NCBI GenBank assembly: GCA_902776645.1
Contig: CACYQT010000064.1
Location: forward strand, 1 to 36,929
Length of the DNA stretch: 36,929 bases
Source: an uncultured bacterium
GTDB lineage: Bacteria > Verrucomicrobiota > Lentisphaeria > Oligosphaerales > Oligosphaeraceae
Direction: 5' to 3'
The notes below the pieces were generated by a model. The model saw only the letters and a program-made list of their open reading frames with translations, made no database searches and was not told the origin of the DNA. Made by a program: the position numbers and the translations under genes. Below are positions 1 to 9,000 of this stretch, in pieces. Each line of letters starts with the position of its first letter. The stretch's first letter is position 1.

Positions 1-665
1 CGCCAAACGCATGTCGCGCCTGCCGGAAGACTCGTGAAATACGTGTTGTACGTCACATTCCAACGCTCTTCCGGCGGCAGCAAGGCCATCGCCTCACGCA
101 ACAGTCCGAACACGTCTATGCCGGGCTCGTAGGCGAGAAAAACTGGAGCGTCCGGAGACGAATGGTAATGCGACGCCAACATGCCCGCATGCCCCGCGTC
201 GCCCGTCAGTTCCGCCCATCGGTTGCAATGGAAATCCGTCTCGTCGCCAGTCGGCAGCGTTTTCGGCGTTGTGAGCAGACGCGGCGTCCCCTCCCACTGC
301 TCGATGAACATGCCTTCCTGCGACGACACCCACAACGGGCCGCCGGCAGGACGTTCGCGAGACTGCACAAGTATATGATGCGCAAGCTTGTTCGAACGGT
401 TCGTATGGTCCACGCCCGTCGGACTCACGCGCGACAGAACGCTGGACGCATGCCCGAGAAGCGTCATTTTGTAATGCGACCACGACACGGGTTCCGTCAT
501 CGCCGCCGCCTCCTGTGCGCCGTACATGCTTTTGTACGCGCTCAAGGCCTCCATCAGCTGGACGGTCTGCGGCATCATGCCTTGCGTGTAGGCCACCGTG
601 CAGTAGCCGCGCGTTCCAGGCCGGAGCCCGCGTTCCGCGGATGTATAGATCAATTCGTAAGCCAT
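1..665 (-). CDS. GAP1-N2-like GTPase-associated protein, N-terminal part (truncated by window edge)
   Basis: The reading frame is open from an ATG at 665 down to base 1, giving 221 codons with no stop, so the 3' part lies outside the window. The protein begins MAYELIYTSAERGLRPGTRG and contains SHYKMTLLGHASSVLSRVSP near residue 62 and DHTNRSNKLAHHIL near residue 86. I recognise this as the N-terminal type 2 domain of GTPase-associated protein 1 (GAP1-N2), known from predicted NTP-dependent conflict systems next to TRAFAC-type GTPases. The start is well supported: GGAGG lies six bases upstream of the ATG and overlaps the end of the GTPase gene, with only 12 bases between the two genes. The pair is therefore probably translationally coupled. 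Its biochemical role is not established; cytoplasmic partnership with the GTPase is inference. Confidence 0.82.
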   Translation of the reverse strand, partial: MAYELIYTSAERGLRPGTRGYCTVAYTQGMMPQTVQLMEALSAYKSMYGAQEAAAMTEPVSWSHYKMTLLGHASSVLSRVSPTGVDHTNRSNKLAHHILVQSRERPAGGPLWVSSQEGMFIEQWEGTPRLLTTPKTLPTGDETDFHCNRWAELTGDAGHAGMLASHYHSSPDAPVFLAYEPGIDVFGLLREAMALLPPEERWNVTYNTYFTSLPAGATCVW

Positions 666-677
666 GTCCGCCCTCCG

Positions 678-2501
678 CTATCTTTTCTCCAGCGGAGGCA
701 CCGTGAACCACATGTCCGTGCCCGGACAGCGCAACTGGTAGCCCGCGAACGACACGGGAATCTGCAACGGCATCGTCCGCCCAGGCAACGTCACGAAATA
801 GGCGTCGCCCATGAGTTTGCAAGTCACGGGCGTATCTTCGTGGCGGACACGCTTCTGTTCGGGAACAGGCGGGATGAACCCACGTTCGTAGAAGAAATAA
901 AGCATCGGGACCGTCACCCAGAACGGCGCCACGTCGCTTGGACGGATGCCGATCATGCCCGTCTCCGGATTCAGTTCGGGGCTGTGCCCCAACGCGCTGT
1001 TCGGCATGTACAGGACTTCGCCAGCGAACGATTCCGCCGTCGCAACCACTTCAGGACAATGCTGCAACAGCAACTGGCGAACGGCGAACGACACGTTCTT
1101 GATGAGATCGACATCCAACACGCAGGTGTTGTAGTCCGGCTCCCACCGCCACGGCTCCTTCGGGACTTCCATGTCCAGCAGATGCTTCCAGACATCGAAT
1201 TTCGAAACCACCAGCAGCAGCGTCTTCGCGGATTTCTTCACGCTCCGCATGCCGGAATATTTCTTGATGCGGTTGATCATTTCCGTCAGGATGATCTCCT
1301 GCCGCTGGACGCGCGCCGTCGCCGCCATCTGCGGATCCGTGCTGCCCGTCAGCATCTTGCGGAAACGGACGTCCTTCGTCGGATCGAACAGGAAGAAAAT
1401 CGTGTCCGAATGGATCAGATGCTTCGTCGTCGGATTATCGACGGAATCCATGCCCGGCTCGAAATGCTCGCCGGCGTTGTCATACAGAACCAACGTGCGG
1501 CTCATGCTGTCCCGAACTTGTTCATAGCGAGGATGATGCTCCGCCGGCGTCACGGTGAACATGAACGGCTTCGGCAGGTTGATCAGCATGTTGTCCAACA
1601 GCACTTGGTTGTACAATTCGCCCTGCAGTTCCGTCTTGCGCAACGACACGATCTCATCCGCGTTCGAATGGAGGAAGACCGTCTCTTCGAAGTCGTTCAG
1701 AATCTGGTTGTTGACGGCATCCGTGTCCGTGAAGGAAATCGCGAAGTTACTGGCCAACGTGTTCCGCAGCTCCCACGTCATGCTCGTCAGGAAATACGAT
1801 TTGCCGCTGGCCGTCGCGCCGACGATCGACAAGAACAACGGCGGCATCTCGCTCGCCGCCTGCGGGATGCGCAGATGGCACCGCGGGCAGGCCATGTCCG
1901 GGCAGCTCATGCCTGCCGCATCGACGGCGTTGCCTTCCGGCGTGAAACGCGACGGCAGGAAACGCAGCGCCGCGTCCGCGCCCAACACCGGATCGCCGAT
2001 AAGGCTCTGATGCCGAGCGATGAACAGGAATTCATCCACGTCAAAGCGATGCCAGCAATGTGGGCAGACAATGCCCTGCCGTCCGCTGCCCGCGATGCGC
2101 GAAATCGTCGCCGCGGGCGAATTCTCCATTGCCGTAATCGGCAGACCGCTGATGGACAACGTCTTGGGCGGTTGCGCAACCGTTGGTTGCGGCTCGACGG
2201 GCACGACCAGCTTGGGTGCCGTCGGCTCAGGCATGGGAACCGCCTGCGTCTGATGCGGCTTTTTGGGAACCACGACTTCCTGCTCTTCTCCATCCAATCC
2301 CGCGCCCGTCAGCGCAATGACAACGCGCACGCGGCCGAAAATCAGTTCAAGCCGTTTATCTACAGTCAGATGCGATGTTCGTCTCAGCTGATAATAGATG
2401 CCGTTCGTACTGCCTTTGTCGTCCAATTGCACCATGCCGTCCGAATCGACGGTCAGTTCGGCATGCAGGCTGGACACGGAACCGTCTGGAATCACCGGCA
2501 C
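678..2501 (-). CDS. FHA domain / zinc-ribbon / TRAFAC-type P-loop GTPase
   Basis: The 607-residue frame starts at a GTG. The N-terminus carries the core of an FHA phosphopeptide-binding domain (SSLHAEL at about 10-16, DDKGSTNG at about 27-34). A proline-rich linker follows, then a zinc-ribbon-like set of cysteines (CPHC at 146-149 and CPRC at 205-208). The GTPase/ATPase domain has a Walker A GATASGKS at about 228-235, a G3-like YDNAGE near 340 and a G4-like SKFD near 434. This looks like the GTPase partner of GAP1-type systems, in which a sensor domain controls an NTPase switch; that role is inference. The GTG start lacks the first strand and the GRD segment expected of an FHA domain. Both appear upstream but split between two frames, so the true start is probably the ATG at 2569 with a frameshift near 2519. 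Confidence 0.85.
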   Translation of the reverse strand: MPVIPDGSVSSLHAELTVDSDGMVQLDDKGSTNGIYYQLRRTSHLTVDKRLELIFGRVRVVIALTGAGLDGEEQEVVVPKKPHQTQAVPMPEPTAPKLVVPVEPQPTVAQPPKTLSISGLPITAMENSPAATISRIAGSGRQGIVCPHCWHRFDVDEFLFIARHQSLIGDPVLGADAALRFLPSRFTPEGNAVDAAGMSCPDMACPRCHLRIPQAASEMPPLFLSIVGATASGKSYFLTSMTWELRNTLASNFAISFTDTDAVNNQILNDFEETVFLHSNADEIVSLRKTELQGELYNQVLLDNMLINLPKPFMFTVTPAEHHPRYEQVRDSMSRTLVLYDNAGEHFEPGMDSVDNPTTKHLIHSDTIFFLFDPTKDVRFRKMLTGSTDPQMAATARVQRQEIILTEMINRIKKYSGMRSVKKSAKTLLLVVSKFDVWKHLLDMEVPKEPWRWEPDYNTCVLDVDLIKNVSFAVRQLLLQHCPEVVATAESFAGEVLYMPNSALGHSPELNPETGMIGIRPSDVAPFWVTVPMLYFFYERGFIPPVPEQKRVRHEDTPVTCKLMGDAYFVTLPGRTMPLQIPVSFAGYQLRCPGTDMWFTVPPLEKR

Positions 2502-2569
2502 TGCGGGGATATCTCTGCGCGTATGATGATCATGTCGGTGATGAAAAGTTTGCCGGTGTCCTCCTTCAT
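2502..2569 (-). other. Out-of-frame 5' end of the FHA domain (probable frameshift)
   Basis: An ATG at 2569 opens a frame reading MKEDTGKLFITDMIIIR, which looks like the first beta-strand of an FHA domain. The expected continuation, RDIPAVPVIPDGSVSSLHAEL, is in the frame of the main gene. The two frames meet at the alternating G/C stretch at about 2516-2521 (GCGCG on either strand). Loss of two bases or gain of one would join them into an almost ideal FHA start (III-R/G-RD). This is either a natural frameshift, a slippage site or a sequencing/assembly error. Confidence 0.5.
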
Positions 2570-2617
2570 ACGATCACACACAGCCGTTTTCTCGTTCCGA
2601 TCGTCACCAGAGATCTA

Positions 2618-2645
2618 ATTATAATATATATCCAGTTAGAGTAAA
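2618..2645 (-). promoter_or_regulatory. Candidate promoter of the FHA-GTPase/GAP1 operon
   Basis: On the minus strand TTTACT (2645-2640) is followed after 16 bases by a perfect TATAAT (2623-2618), about 50 bases before the ATG at 2569. The -35 box matches only 4 of 6 positions. Confidence 0.4.
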
Positions 2646-2880
2646 AAGTCACTCCCTACTGAAAAAAAAGAACGATTGCGCGCGAGACATGACGTTCAAA
2701 AACTCTCCAAACGCCTCCGCTCCCGCAAAACGACATTCAAAAAGCATAATTCGGCAACCATCATCCGACGGATGGCCAAAGCAAGGCCTCCATGCCATTT
2801 TCGTCGAGCGCAACGCCGGAAGTTGTCCGACGACGGCAACAGCCATCGTCAACAGATCATCCTGACGGAATTCTTTTTAG

Positions 2881-2957
2881 CATAAAATCATCAAAAATCA
2901 TAAAAAGTAATAGGAATTATTATGAATTAATATGACTTTTGTTAATCATATGTTAAC
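2881..2957. repeat. 10-bp-phased ATCATAAAAA/TATGA array, copy 1, with palindrome
   Basis: Degenerate 10-bp units run through this stretch (AATCATCAAA, AATCATAAAA, AGTAATAGGA, ATTATTATGA, ATTAATATGA). TATGA occurs at 2921 and 2931, exactly 10 bases apart, and its complement TCATA occurs at 2898 and 2946. The array ends in the inverted repeat GTTAA-TCATATG-TTAAC (2941-2957) centred on CATATG. A longer array of the same kind lies at 22489-22591 in front of the ORF6N gene. Confidence 0.6.
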
Positions 2958-3000
2958 ATTATATAAAAACAATTATTTTACAAGTGTATATAATTTATAT

Positions 3001-3028
3001 TTGACATTTATAAAAGCCCATCTATAGT
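3001..3028 (+). promoter_or_regulatory. Promoter of the Rpn nuclease gene
   Basis: A perfect -35 box TTGACA (3001-3006) is followed after 16 bases by TATAGT (3023-3028, 5 of 6 matches). Transcription would start near 3035, giving a leader of about 50 bases. The ORF6N gene has the same -10 box and the same spacing. Confidence 0.7.
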
Positions 3029-3085
3029 ATTGAAAAGGCCAAAATATGAATATAAATACATTTATTAATGAATAGGAATCATGCC

Positions 3086-4054
3086 ATGGAGGAAAGATCG
3101 AACGAACTTTCACAGAACATTGATAATGGCGGCGAAAAACTCAAGAGCGACAACTGGGCGAAAGGGCTCTTTTCGCTCAAGATCGTCATCGCGCACGTCG
3201 TGAAGGAATGTCTCCCGGAATACGCGCCATTCCCTGTCGAGCTTATAATAGACGAATGCATCGATAGCTTCACCGACGCATCCGGCAAATGCAACACCGA
3301 AATCGCCAGACACCTGATGACGCAGAGGCCCCTCCCAAACGGCTACATGATGGAAGGCGATCTCCTGTTCATGATCAACCCGCCCAAGCATCTACGCGAC
3401 AGCTGGATGCCGCAGCTTCTCAACATCGAGATACAAAATGACAGCCGTCATCTTGACAGGTGTATTGGAAGGGGTATGTTATATGCAACGGGAATATATT
3501 ATATGGAATATGAAACAATTTACAAATATCCGGAGTTCGAGAAGGCTCTGAAGGTAAACTCCGTCTGGTTATGCCCCGCCGCACCAAAGAAACGGCAGGG
3601 AACAGTTCTGCAGTTCAGAATGTCTGGAAAGGATTTGCCGACAGGCAAGTTCCTTCCATCGACGGATACTTTTGACAAGCTTCGCCTGACCTTCGTGAAC
3701 ACGGGCGGTACTGAGGGGCCGAATCGGAAGGATATATGTGGCTTCGTCTGGGCCCTGACTACAACGAGGTTGTCATCAGAGCAAAGAAAAAAACGTTTAA
3801 AGGAGGTATTTGGAATGAAAATGACTCAGACCGTTGAGAAGGAAATCGACAAATATGACTGGATGCTCGTATCGTATGGCGAAGATCAATTCGAAAAAGA
3901 CAAGAAAAAATGCCGGGAAGAAGGGCGTGTGGAAAAAAGCGAAAGCATCGCACGCAATATGCTGAGATCTAACTATCTTCCAGAAGAAATCAGCAGGATG
4001 ACGGGATTGGACATTGCGAGAATCCATCAGCTTGCAGAGGAAAACAGGCCGTAA
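3086..4054 (+). CDS. Rpn-family PD-(D/E)XK nuclease (recombination-promoting nuclease / putative transposase)
   Basis: The protein is about 322 residues long. It shows the Rpn/PD-(D/E)XK transposase-like nuclease core: an acidic residue in MEGDLLFMI (about residue 92) followed by the E-x-Q motif in LLNIEIQND (about residues 115-117). It ends in a helical tail with IARNMLRSNYLPEEISRMTG, typical of this family. Rpn proteins are DNA endonucleases that promote RecA-independent recombination and act in phage defence. I chose the ATG at 3086 because AGGAA lies seven bases upstream; the in-frame ATG at 3068 has no ribosome binding site. The gene stands alone between an AT-rich array and a convergent glycosidase gene. 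It contains a second, internal translation start at 3815. Confidence 0.85.
   Translation: MEERSNELSQNIDNGGEKLKSDNWAKGLFSLKIVIAHVVKECLPEYAPFPVELIIDECIDSFTDASGKCNTEIARHLMTQRPLPNGYMMEGDLLFMINPPKHLRDSWMPQLLNIEIQNDSRHLDRCIGRGMLYATGIYYMEYETIYKYPEFEKALKVNSVWLCPAAPKKRQGTVLQFRMSGKDLPTGKFLPSTDTFDKLRLTFVNTGGTEGPNRKDICGFVWALTTTRLSSEQRKKRLKEVFGMKMTQTVEKEIDKYDWMLVSYGEDQFEKDKKKCREEGRVEKSESIARNMLRSNYLPEEISRMTGLDIARIHQLAEENRP
3799..3817 (+). promoter_or_regulatory. Internal Shine-Dalgarno and start codon inside the Rpn gene
   Basis: AAAGGAGGT (3799-3807), a nearly full complement of the 16S rRNA tail, lies seven bases before an in-frame ATG (3815-3817, codon 244 counted from 3086). It is much stronger than the site in front of the full-length gene. 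Confidence 0.8.
3815..4054 (+). CDS. Predicted internal C-terminal Rpn product (RpnS-like intragenic antitoxin)
   Basis: In frame with the nuclease, this 79-residue product starts MKMTQTVEKEIDKYDWMLVS and keeps only the charged helical tail, including IARNMLRSNYLPEEISRMTG; the whole catalytic core is left out. In the studied E. coli Rpn proteins, a small C-terminal protein made from an internal start blocks the toxic nuclease. The consensus Shine-Dalgarno placed just before a methionine at the domain boundary makes the same arrangement likely here. The internal start is read from the sequence; the antitoxin role is inferred from the family. Confidence 0.7.
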   Translation: MKMTQTVEKEIDKYDWMLVSYGEDQFEKDKKKCREEGRVEKSESIARNMLRSNYLPEEISRMTGLDIARIHQLAEENRP

Positions 4055-4091
4055 TATTCTTCGTTTTTACTTCGCATTCCATGGATTTTCC

Positions 4092-4118
4092 TCCGCCGTA
4101 GCACGATACTACAGCGGA
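4092..4118. terminator. Hairpin between convergent genes, possible bidirectional terminator
   Basis: TCCGCCGTAG (4092-4101) and CTACAGCGGA (4109-4118) form a 10-bp stem with a 7-base loop. The single mismatch is C-A on the plus RNA but a U-G wobble on the minus RNA. There is no clear U-tract on either side, so termination is only suggested by its place between convergent genes. Confidence 0.4.
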
Positions 4119-4133
4119 AGAAGTCTGTTTCAA

Positions 4134-6038
4134 TCAAGCCTTAATCACTTCGTATGAACTTTGCGGGCCGTCGAAATGCGCGATGACGGCCGTGCCGTCC
4201 GCAAATGTCGTTTTCATCGTTCCTCTGATGACGCCCGGCCCAGGCCATGCACGGTCTTCAATGGCCACGTCGCCGACGATTTCATGCCGGATCATCTCGC
4301 TTGTGAACGCCTTGCGCAACTCTTTGGAAAGATGCAGACTTTCGGCGTCGAAGCCTGTCGGCAGCATGCCGTACAGGAAGGAGTACGTGATGTACTCCTT
4401 TCCAATCGGACCGTAGGCGCCTTCGCTCGAATACGACAGAATCGAATCATGGAAGACCAACTGCCAGAACGGGATGGGAATCGGTGGCTCGCCGCCCGTG
4501 CCATGAGCCGATATCGCGTAGCCAGCGAACGCCCCAAGATTCACGATATCCGCCAGAAAATCGACGGGACCGCCTTCCGTCGTCACGGAGCCGTATTGCG
4601 ACGCGATGTACCCCAACACGTTACGACGTTCGTTCGCATCGTCATGTCGCGACATCGGATGCTCCGGATGATGGCAGCGGTGTAGCGCGGAACAACCGAA
4701 CACATCGATATAAACACCGCCGCGACCGACCATCTTCACGATTTGCGGAACGTCGCGTCGCGCATATTTCATGGCCTGCTTTGTGCAAAGGATACGCGCC
4801 CTGCCGCCGCGCCAAATGCCGCCGCGGAGATAGCCGCCGTCGATCGTCCGTATGACGTCCGGCCAGAAATCCTCCGGGCTGTTGCGATACATATCGATGT
4901 AATTGTCGTGCACGGAATAGATGTATCCGTCCGACAGGCTTCGTGCATAATCAGCCATGGCGGTAAACTGCTCCGCCGTGCCGCGTTCGGGATTCGGCGG
5001 AAGGCGCGTCGGATAGCCGCTGTCATAACCGAAACGATTCCAGCCTGTGTTATAGACGCAGACACGGTCGAATCCCGCCGCCTTGGCCGTGTCGAACACT
5101 TCCTTCGCCGTCCAGTCGTTCGGGAGGCCTTCATACTGGTTGCCGTCCTGCCGCGAAATATATAGACTGTAGCTATGCGGCTTCGGCGATGTCTCCGTCG
5201 AATAGACATTGTGCTTCCAAATGACGGAACCGACAAGTTTTTCCGCTTCCGGCGATTCCGCGATTTTCTGCGCATACGTCTTGAACTGGCCACGCCGTTT
5301 TAACACACCGCGATACCATTTCGCCATTTCATTGTAACTTTCGCCAGCCGCAAATGCTTTGAAATGAATATCATGCGGTTCGTTTCCAAGCTCCGCCTCG
5401 TTTTCGAACGTGAAATCGAAGCCACTGCGGCCTTTCCGTTGGTTGACTGTGAACACAGGGAAAAAATCCCATGGATACGACGAATAGAATGCGACACCCG
5501 CGCCGTTTTCGCGGAACAGGCCGCCAGTCACCATCGTCGTGTAACCGCTCCCATAACCATACCGGATGCTGAACGAATCTGCACGCGGGAAGCGGTACAG
5601 GGAACCATAACCACATGGCAGCAAAGCGGTTCCCTTCTCATTGGAATCCATCGCCATCAAATCCGGCAGCACCGTCAGCCGCTGTTCCTCTTCATCCATC
5701 CCGTCAATCGGCAGCATCGTGAAGACGACTTCGTCATCCTGCAAACGGAATTCAAAACGGTACGTCAAATCAGGCGCGGGCTCCGGCTTGTTGTACGGAT
5801 TCGCAGGAAAACGACCGTAGAATTTCATGTTGTCCAGGCAAATCGACAATATGCCGCCAGAACTTTCAACCACCGTCCGGCAACGTTCCAACAGATTGTA
5901 CGCGTAGTAGTTGCCGTACGACATCCGAAATGGGTCCGACGTCTTCCAGACGCCGCCATGACGACGGTCCGTCAGGACGATGCTCGACGCATCGTCCGCC
6001 ACTTCCACCAACCAATAATCATTTTCTATCTTCTTCAT
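4134..6038 (-). CDS. Putative glycosidase, DUF5696 / GH101-GH129-like TIM barrel
   Basis: A 634-residue protein without a signal peptide: an N-terminal beta-rich domain (about 1-230), a helix with MAKWYRGVLKRRG, then a TIM-barrel-like domain. Candidate catalytic motifs are HDNYIDMY (377-384), YIDVFG with D445 and TTEGGP with E488, followed by IPFWQLVFHD. The length and the 43-residue spacing of D445 and E488 match what I remember of the nucleophile and acid/base of GH129 alpha-N-acetylgalactosaminidase; this needs an alignment. GH101 and GH129 enzymes remove alpha-linked GalNAc from mucin-type glycans. The lack of a signal suggests it acts in the cytoplasm on imported fragments. It lies 54 bases downstream of a larger gene with the same motifs, so the two probably form an operon. 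Confidence 0.72.
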   Translation of the reverse strand: MKKIENDYWLVEVADDASSIVLTDRRHGGVWKTSDPFRMSYGNYYAYNLLERCRTVVESSGGILSICLDNMKFYGRFPANPYNKPEPAPDLTYRFEFRLQDDEVVFTMLPIDGMDEEEQRLTVLPDLMAMDSNEKGTALLPCGYGSLYRFPRADSFSIRYGYGSGYTTMVTGGLFRENGAGVAFYSSYPWDFFPVFTVNQRKGRSGFDFTFENEAELGNEPHDIHFKAFAAGESYNEMAKWYRGVLKRRGQFKTYAQKIAESPEAEKLVGSVIWKHNVYSTETSPKPHSYSLYISRQDGNQYEGLPNDWTAKEVFDTAKAAGFDRVCVYNTGWNRFGYDSGYPTRLPPNPERGTAEQFTAMADYARSLSDGYIYSVHDNYIDMYRNSPEDFWPDVIRTIDGGYLRGGIWRGGRARILCTKQAMKYARRDVPQIVKMVGRGGVYIDVFGCSALHRCHHPEHPMSRHDDANERRNVLGYIASQYGSVTTEGGPVDFLADIVNLGAFAGYAISAHGTGGEPPIPIPFWQLVFHDSILSYSSEGAYGPIGKEYITYSFLYGMLPTGFDAESLHLSKELRKAFTSEMIRHEIVGDVAIEDRAWPGPGVIRGTMKTTFADGTAVIAHFDGPQSSYEVIKA

Positions 6039-6053
6039 AATAAGTCTCTTGGC

Positions 6054-6074
6054 TTTTCTGGATCTTCCAGAAAA
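6054..6074 (-). other. Intercistronic hairpin between the two glycosidase genes
   Basis: TTTTCTGGA (6054-6062) and TCCAGAAAA (6066-6074) form a perfect 9-bp stem with a 3-base loop in the 54-base gap. No U-tract follows on the minus strand, so it is more likely an mRNA-processing or stability element than a full terminator. Confidence 0.45.
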
Positions 6075-6092
6075 ATCATCCGTTCATTTCAA

Positions 6093-9000
6093 TCATTTCA
6101 CCAGCTTGACTGGTGTTCTCGCCTGATGGTAATCCTCCTCCGCAAAGCGGAAATCATTCTCGCCGCCATGCACAAAATACGTGTATTTAACACCTTGGAA
6201 CTTGTTCGAATAGAATCCGAGCTGGCCAAGATTCTCTCCGTCGCCATCCCAGAACGCAATCGTCTCGAACATGCCGTCTTCCACGGCGACGCATGTCTGC
6301 GACCAGTCTTCGCCCTTCAACGCGAACCACTTCGGATTCTTGTTCGCACCATAGATTCCGGACGCTTGCTTGCCATCGCCCATATGCGCCTTGAATCCTT
6401 TGTCGTCGAGATAATCCGCCTCGCGGCAATAGAATCCGCGCGAATAAAGACCGTTTTGCGCACGTTCCAGACTGGCCAGAACGACCAGACGGCCCGGATA
6501 GAGGAAATACCGTTTCTGATAACGGTTTCCATTCTTAAGGACTTTGTCCACAAATATCTCCGTCACGGCCGCGCCACTGCGGACGACTACGAAACGTTCA
6601 AGATTCGCCTGCTCCTCGCGGGCCCATCCAGTCTCGCCGGAAGACACCAGCAGGCAGCCCATGAAGTCTTTTCCGCCGTTGTAGCGGCGGCCGGGCGCCC
6701 AGTCCATGATCGTCCCGTCACGGAAACCGACCGAATACGTCTCACCGTAGTAGACCAGTTCGCCCAATTCCGGCCCGACCATCAAATCCATGCCGAGCGG
6801 CGCATAGCCGCCCTCCCTGCCCTGACGCGCGACAATCATGAATTCGACCTTCGTGTTCGCGGGGGCGTCGAATGAAAAGTCCAGACGCCCCATCAGTTTC
6901 GTCCGTCCGTCGAAACCTTCGTCCGGATCGAACTGCGCGTATTTCACCTGCGTCCAGTTGCCGTCCGCGCGTTTTTGCAGCAGATGGACGTCCTCCGGAT
7001 GGAGCAAGCCTTCGCCATGATGGCAGATATCCTTCAAATCCATCGGCATGGAAACAGGCTCCAGGACGCGTGGGCTGTCGCCTGTATCCAACGTAAATGT
7101 CTTGCGCAACGGATAACGGTTCAACGGCAGCGCCACATCCTGCCGCACGCGAAGGACGTTGTTGCGGTCAAGCAATTCAGGCTTGTCGCCGGTCACGACG
7201 AAAATCAGCGTATGCTCGCCGCCCATGCGGAGCGGATCCACCTTCAGCGTCACGGGCAGTTTCTCGCCGCCGCCCAGTTTCTTGAACTCCGATTCCGCAA
7301 GCTTCCGGTTGGGCGCCACCTTGTCGGCATAAATCGTCAGCTTGCCGGAAGCCATCATCGTGCCGCAGTTCTCCACTTGAAGTTCGCATGTGCCAAGCGT
7401 ACGTCCCGTCCAGACGCCGGCCGGCGAAATGCTCTTCAGGCTCACCGCCAGATCGCAGGCCTGGATGGCCGTCCCCCAGAGGATTTCATAATGGCCTTCC
7501 TGCGGGAATGTCATCTGCCCCGCGCCTTCGGTCAGCGAAACGGCGACGTTCACATGCTCCATGCGCTGTCCCTGTTCGTCCAGGCGATAGACAGTATAGC
7601 CGTCCGCGAACGCACGCGTAATCCAATTGGCCGTAATGGACAGCGAGTCGCCCTTCAGACGCGCCATCGCGTTCCAGTCACCGATCTTCCAAATCTGCTG
7701 GACGCTTTCCGCGCCGTCCTTCAACGGCGTGCGACGGACATAAAGCATGTCGTCCGTCTCAACGGTGCTGACGATGTAGTCGCCTTCGATGACACGGTAG
7801 TCCGTCAGCTTCGCGCTCGACACAATGAAGCCATCCGGCGGCAGCACGACACGGCGCGATCCAACCGTCACCGTGCGGTTTTCCGTATCCAAATTCGCCA
7901 CGACCGCCGTGCCGTCCGCGAATTCCGTCCGCTGGACGAGACGGTCCGAACTGAGATAGTCATGGGAAGTCATTTCATGGTAGCCGACCGTCTCATGCAT
8001 CTTTGTCGTCTGGAAATACGTCTGCAGGAACAATTCATGGTCGTTCTCCCATGTCTCGCCACGGCCGATCCAGTACATGGGCATCGTCCCGTAGAGGACG
8101 TTGAAAGCGGCCTTCCGCTGAATCGTCTCCGGAGCGGCCTTGTACAGATAATCCAGCGAATCCCCCCAATACCACGTCGTTACGATACAATCATGGAAGA
8201 CAAGCTCCCACAACGGGATGCGTGTCTCGCCGCCCAAACCGTACTTCATGTAGCGGTTGAAGCCGCTGTTCATGTCCGCCGGATCATACGGCTTTTCAGG
8301 ATTCCACAAATTGTGCTCTTTCGTCTGCGGACGGAGCAGATGGCCCGCTGGCCATGAATAGGAGCCGCCGGACATCATGCCCTCCAGATAATGGAGGTCG
8401 CGAACGCCCCACAAGCGGCCATGTTCGCCACCTGTCACGAGATTCAGATCCCGCACGACATATTTCAGCAGCTCCTCGCCGCAGATGCGTTTCATCGTCC
8501 GATCCAGCGGATGTTCCGGATCATAGCATTCGTACAGGCCTTCCGCCGTCGTCACGTCGATGAAACGCGCATTGTAGGGGCGTGAAGCCAAATCCGGCGG
8601 AATCGTCAGTTTAGCCGTTTCCACCCACAGGCCCGGGCAACGTTTCATGTATTGCGTCTTCTTGTCGAACGTCAGCCACGCCTTCATCCGCTCGCCGTTG
8701 GCAAACTGCACGCAATCTTCCGGAACGCGTCCACGGTCGTTCTTGACCGTCTCGCCTTCCTTCAACGGCATGATGTCCGTATAGTTGTCATAACGCCCCG
8801 TCAGATAGCCCAAATCGTTCATGGCCTGCATGACGGTCGCGTTCGGAGCACCGTTGATGAGCAGTTTTCTCATGCCCTCCGCATAGGCTTTCTGCGCAAA
8901 CTCAGGCAGATTGCCGCCCCAGATGTTCGCGGCGCCGATCAGTTTGTCGACATTCGGATTCGCCTTCGCCTTGTCAAACAAACTGACAAGATAGCCTTTC

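Larger units (their letters stand above)
2646..3067. other. AT-rich intergenic region between the GTPase operon and the Rpn gene
   Basis: About 420 bases without a convincing gene. The left half (2646-2880) is of normal composition; a 69-codon plus-strand frame there is very rich in Arg, Lys and Ser and matches nothing I recognise. The right half (2880-3067) is very AT-rich and holds a 10-bp-phased repeat, a palindrome and the Rpn promoter, listed separately. Confidence 0.6.

Noticed and set aside
162..2618. 818-codon plus-strand open frame opposite the GTPase operon
   Set aside because: Extremely rich in Arg and His, no recognisable domain, and entirely antisense to genes with clear FHA, zinc-ribbon, P-loop and GAP1 motifs. 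It is a shadow of GC-rich coding sequence.
2676..2885. 69-codon plus-strand frame in the intergenic region before Rpn
   Set aside because: Strongly basic composition, no ribosome binding site and no recognisable motif.
5364..8357. Long plus-strand open frames (503 and 460 codons) opposite the glycosidase genes
   Set aside because: Arg/His/Val-rich with no motifs; the opposite strand encodes matching paired domains.
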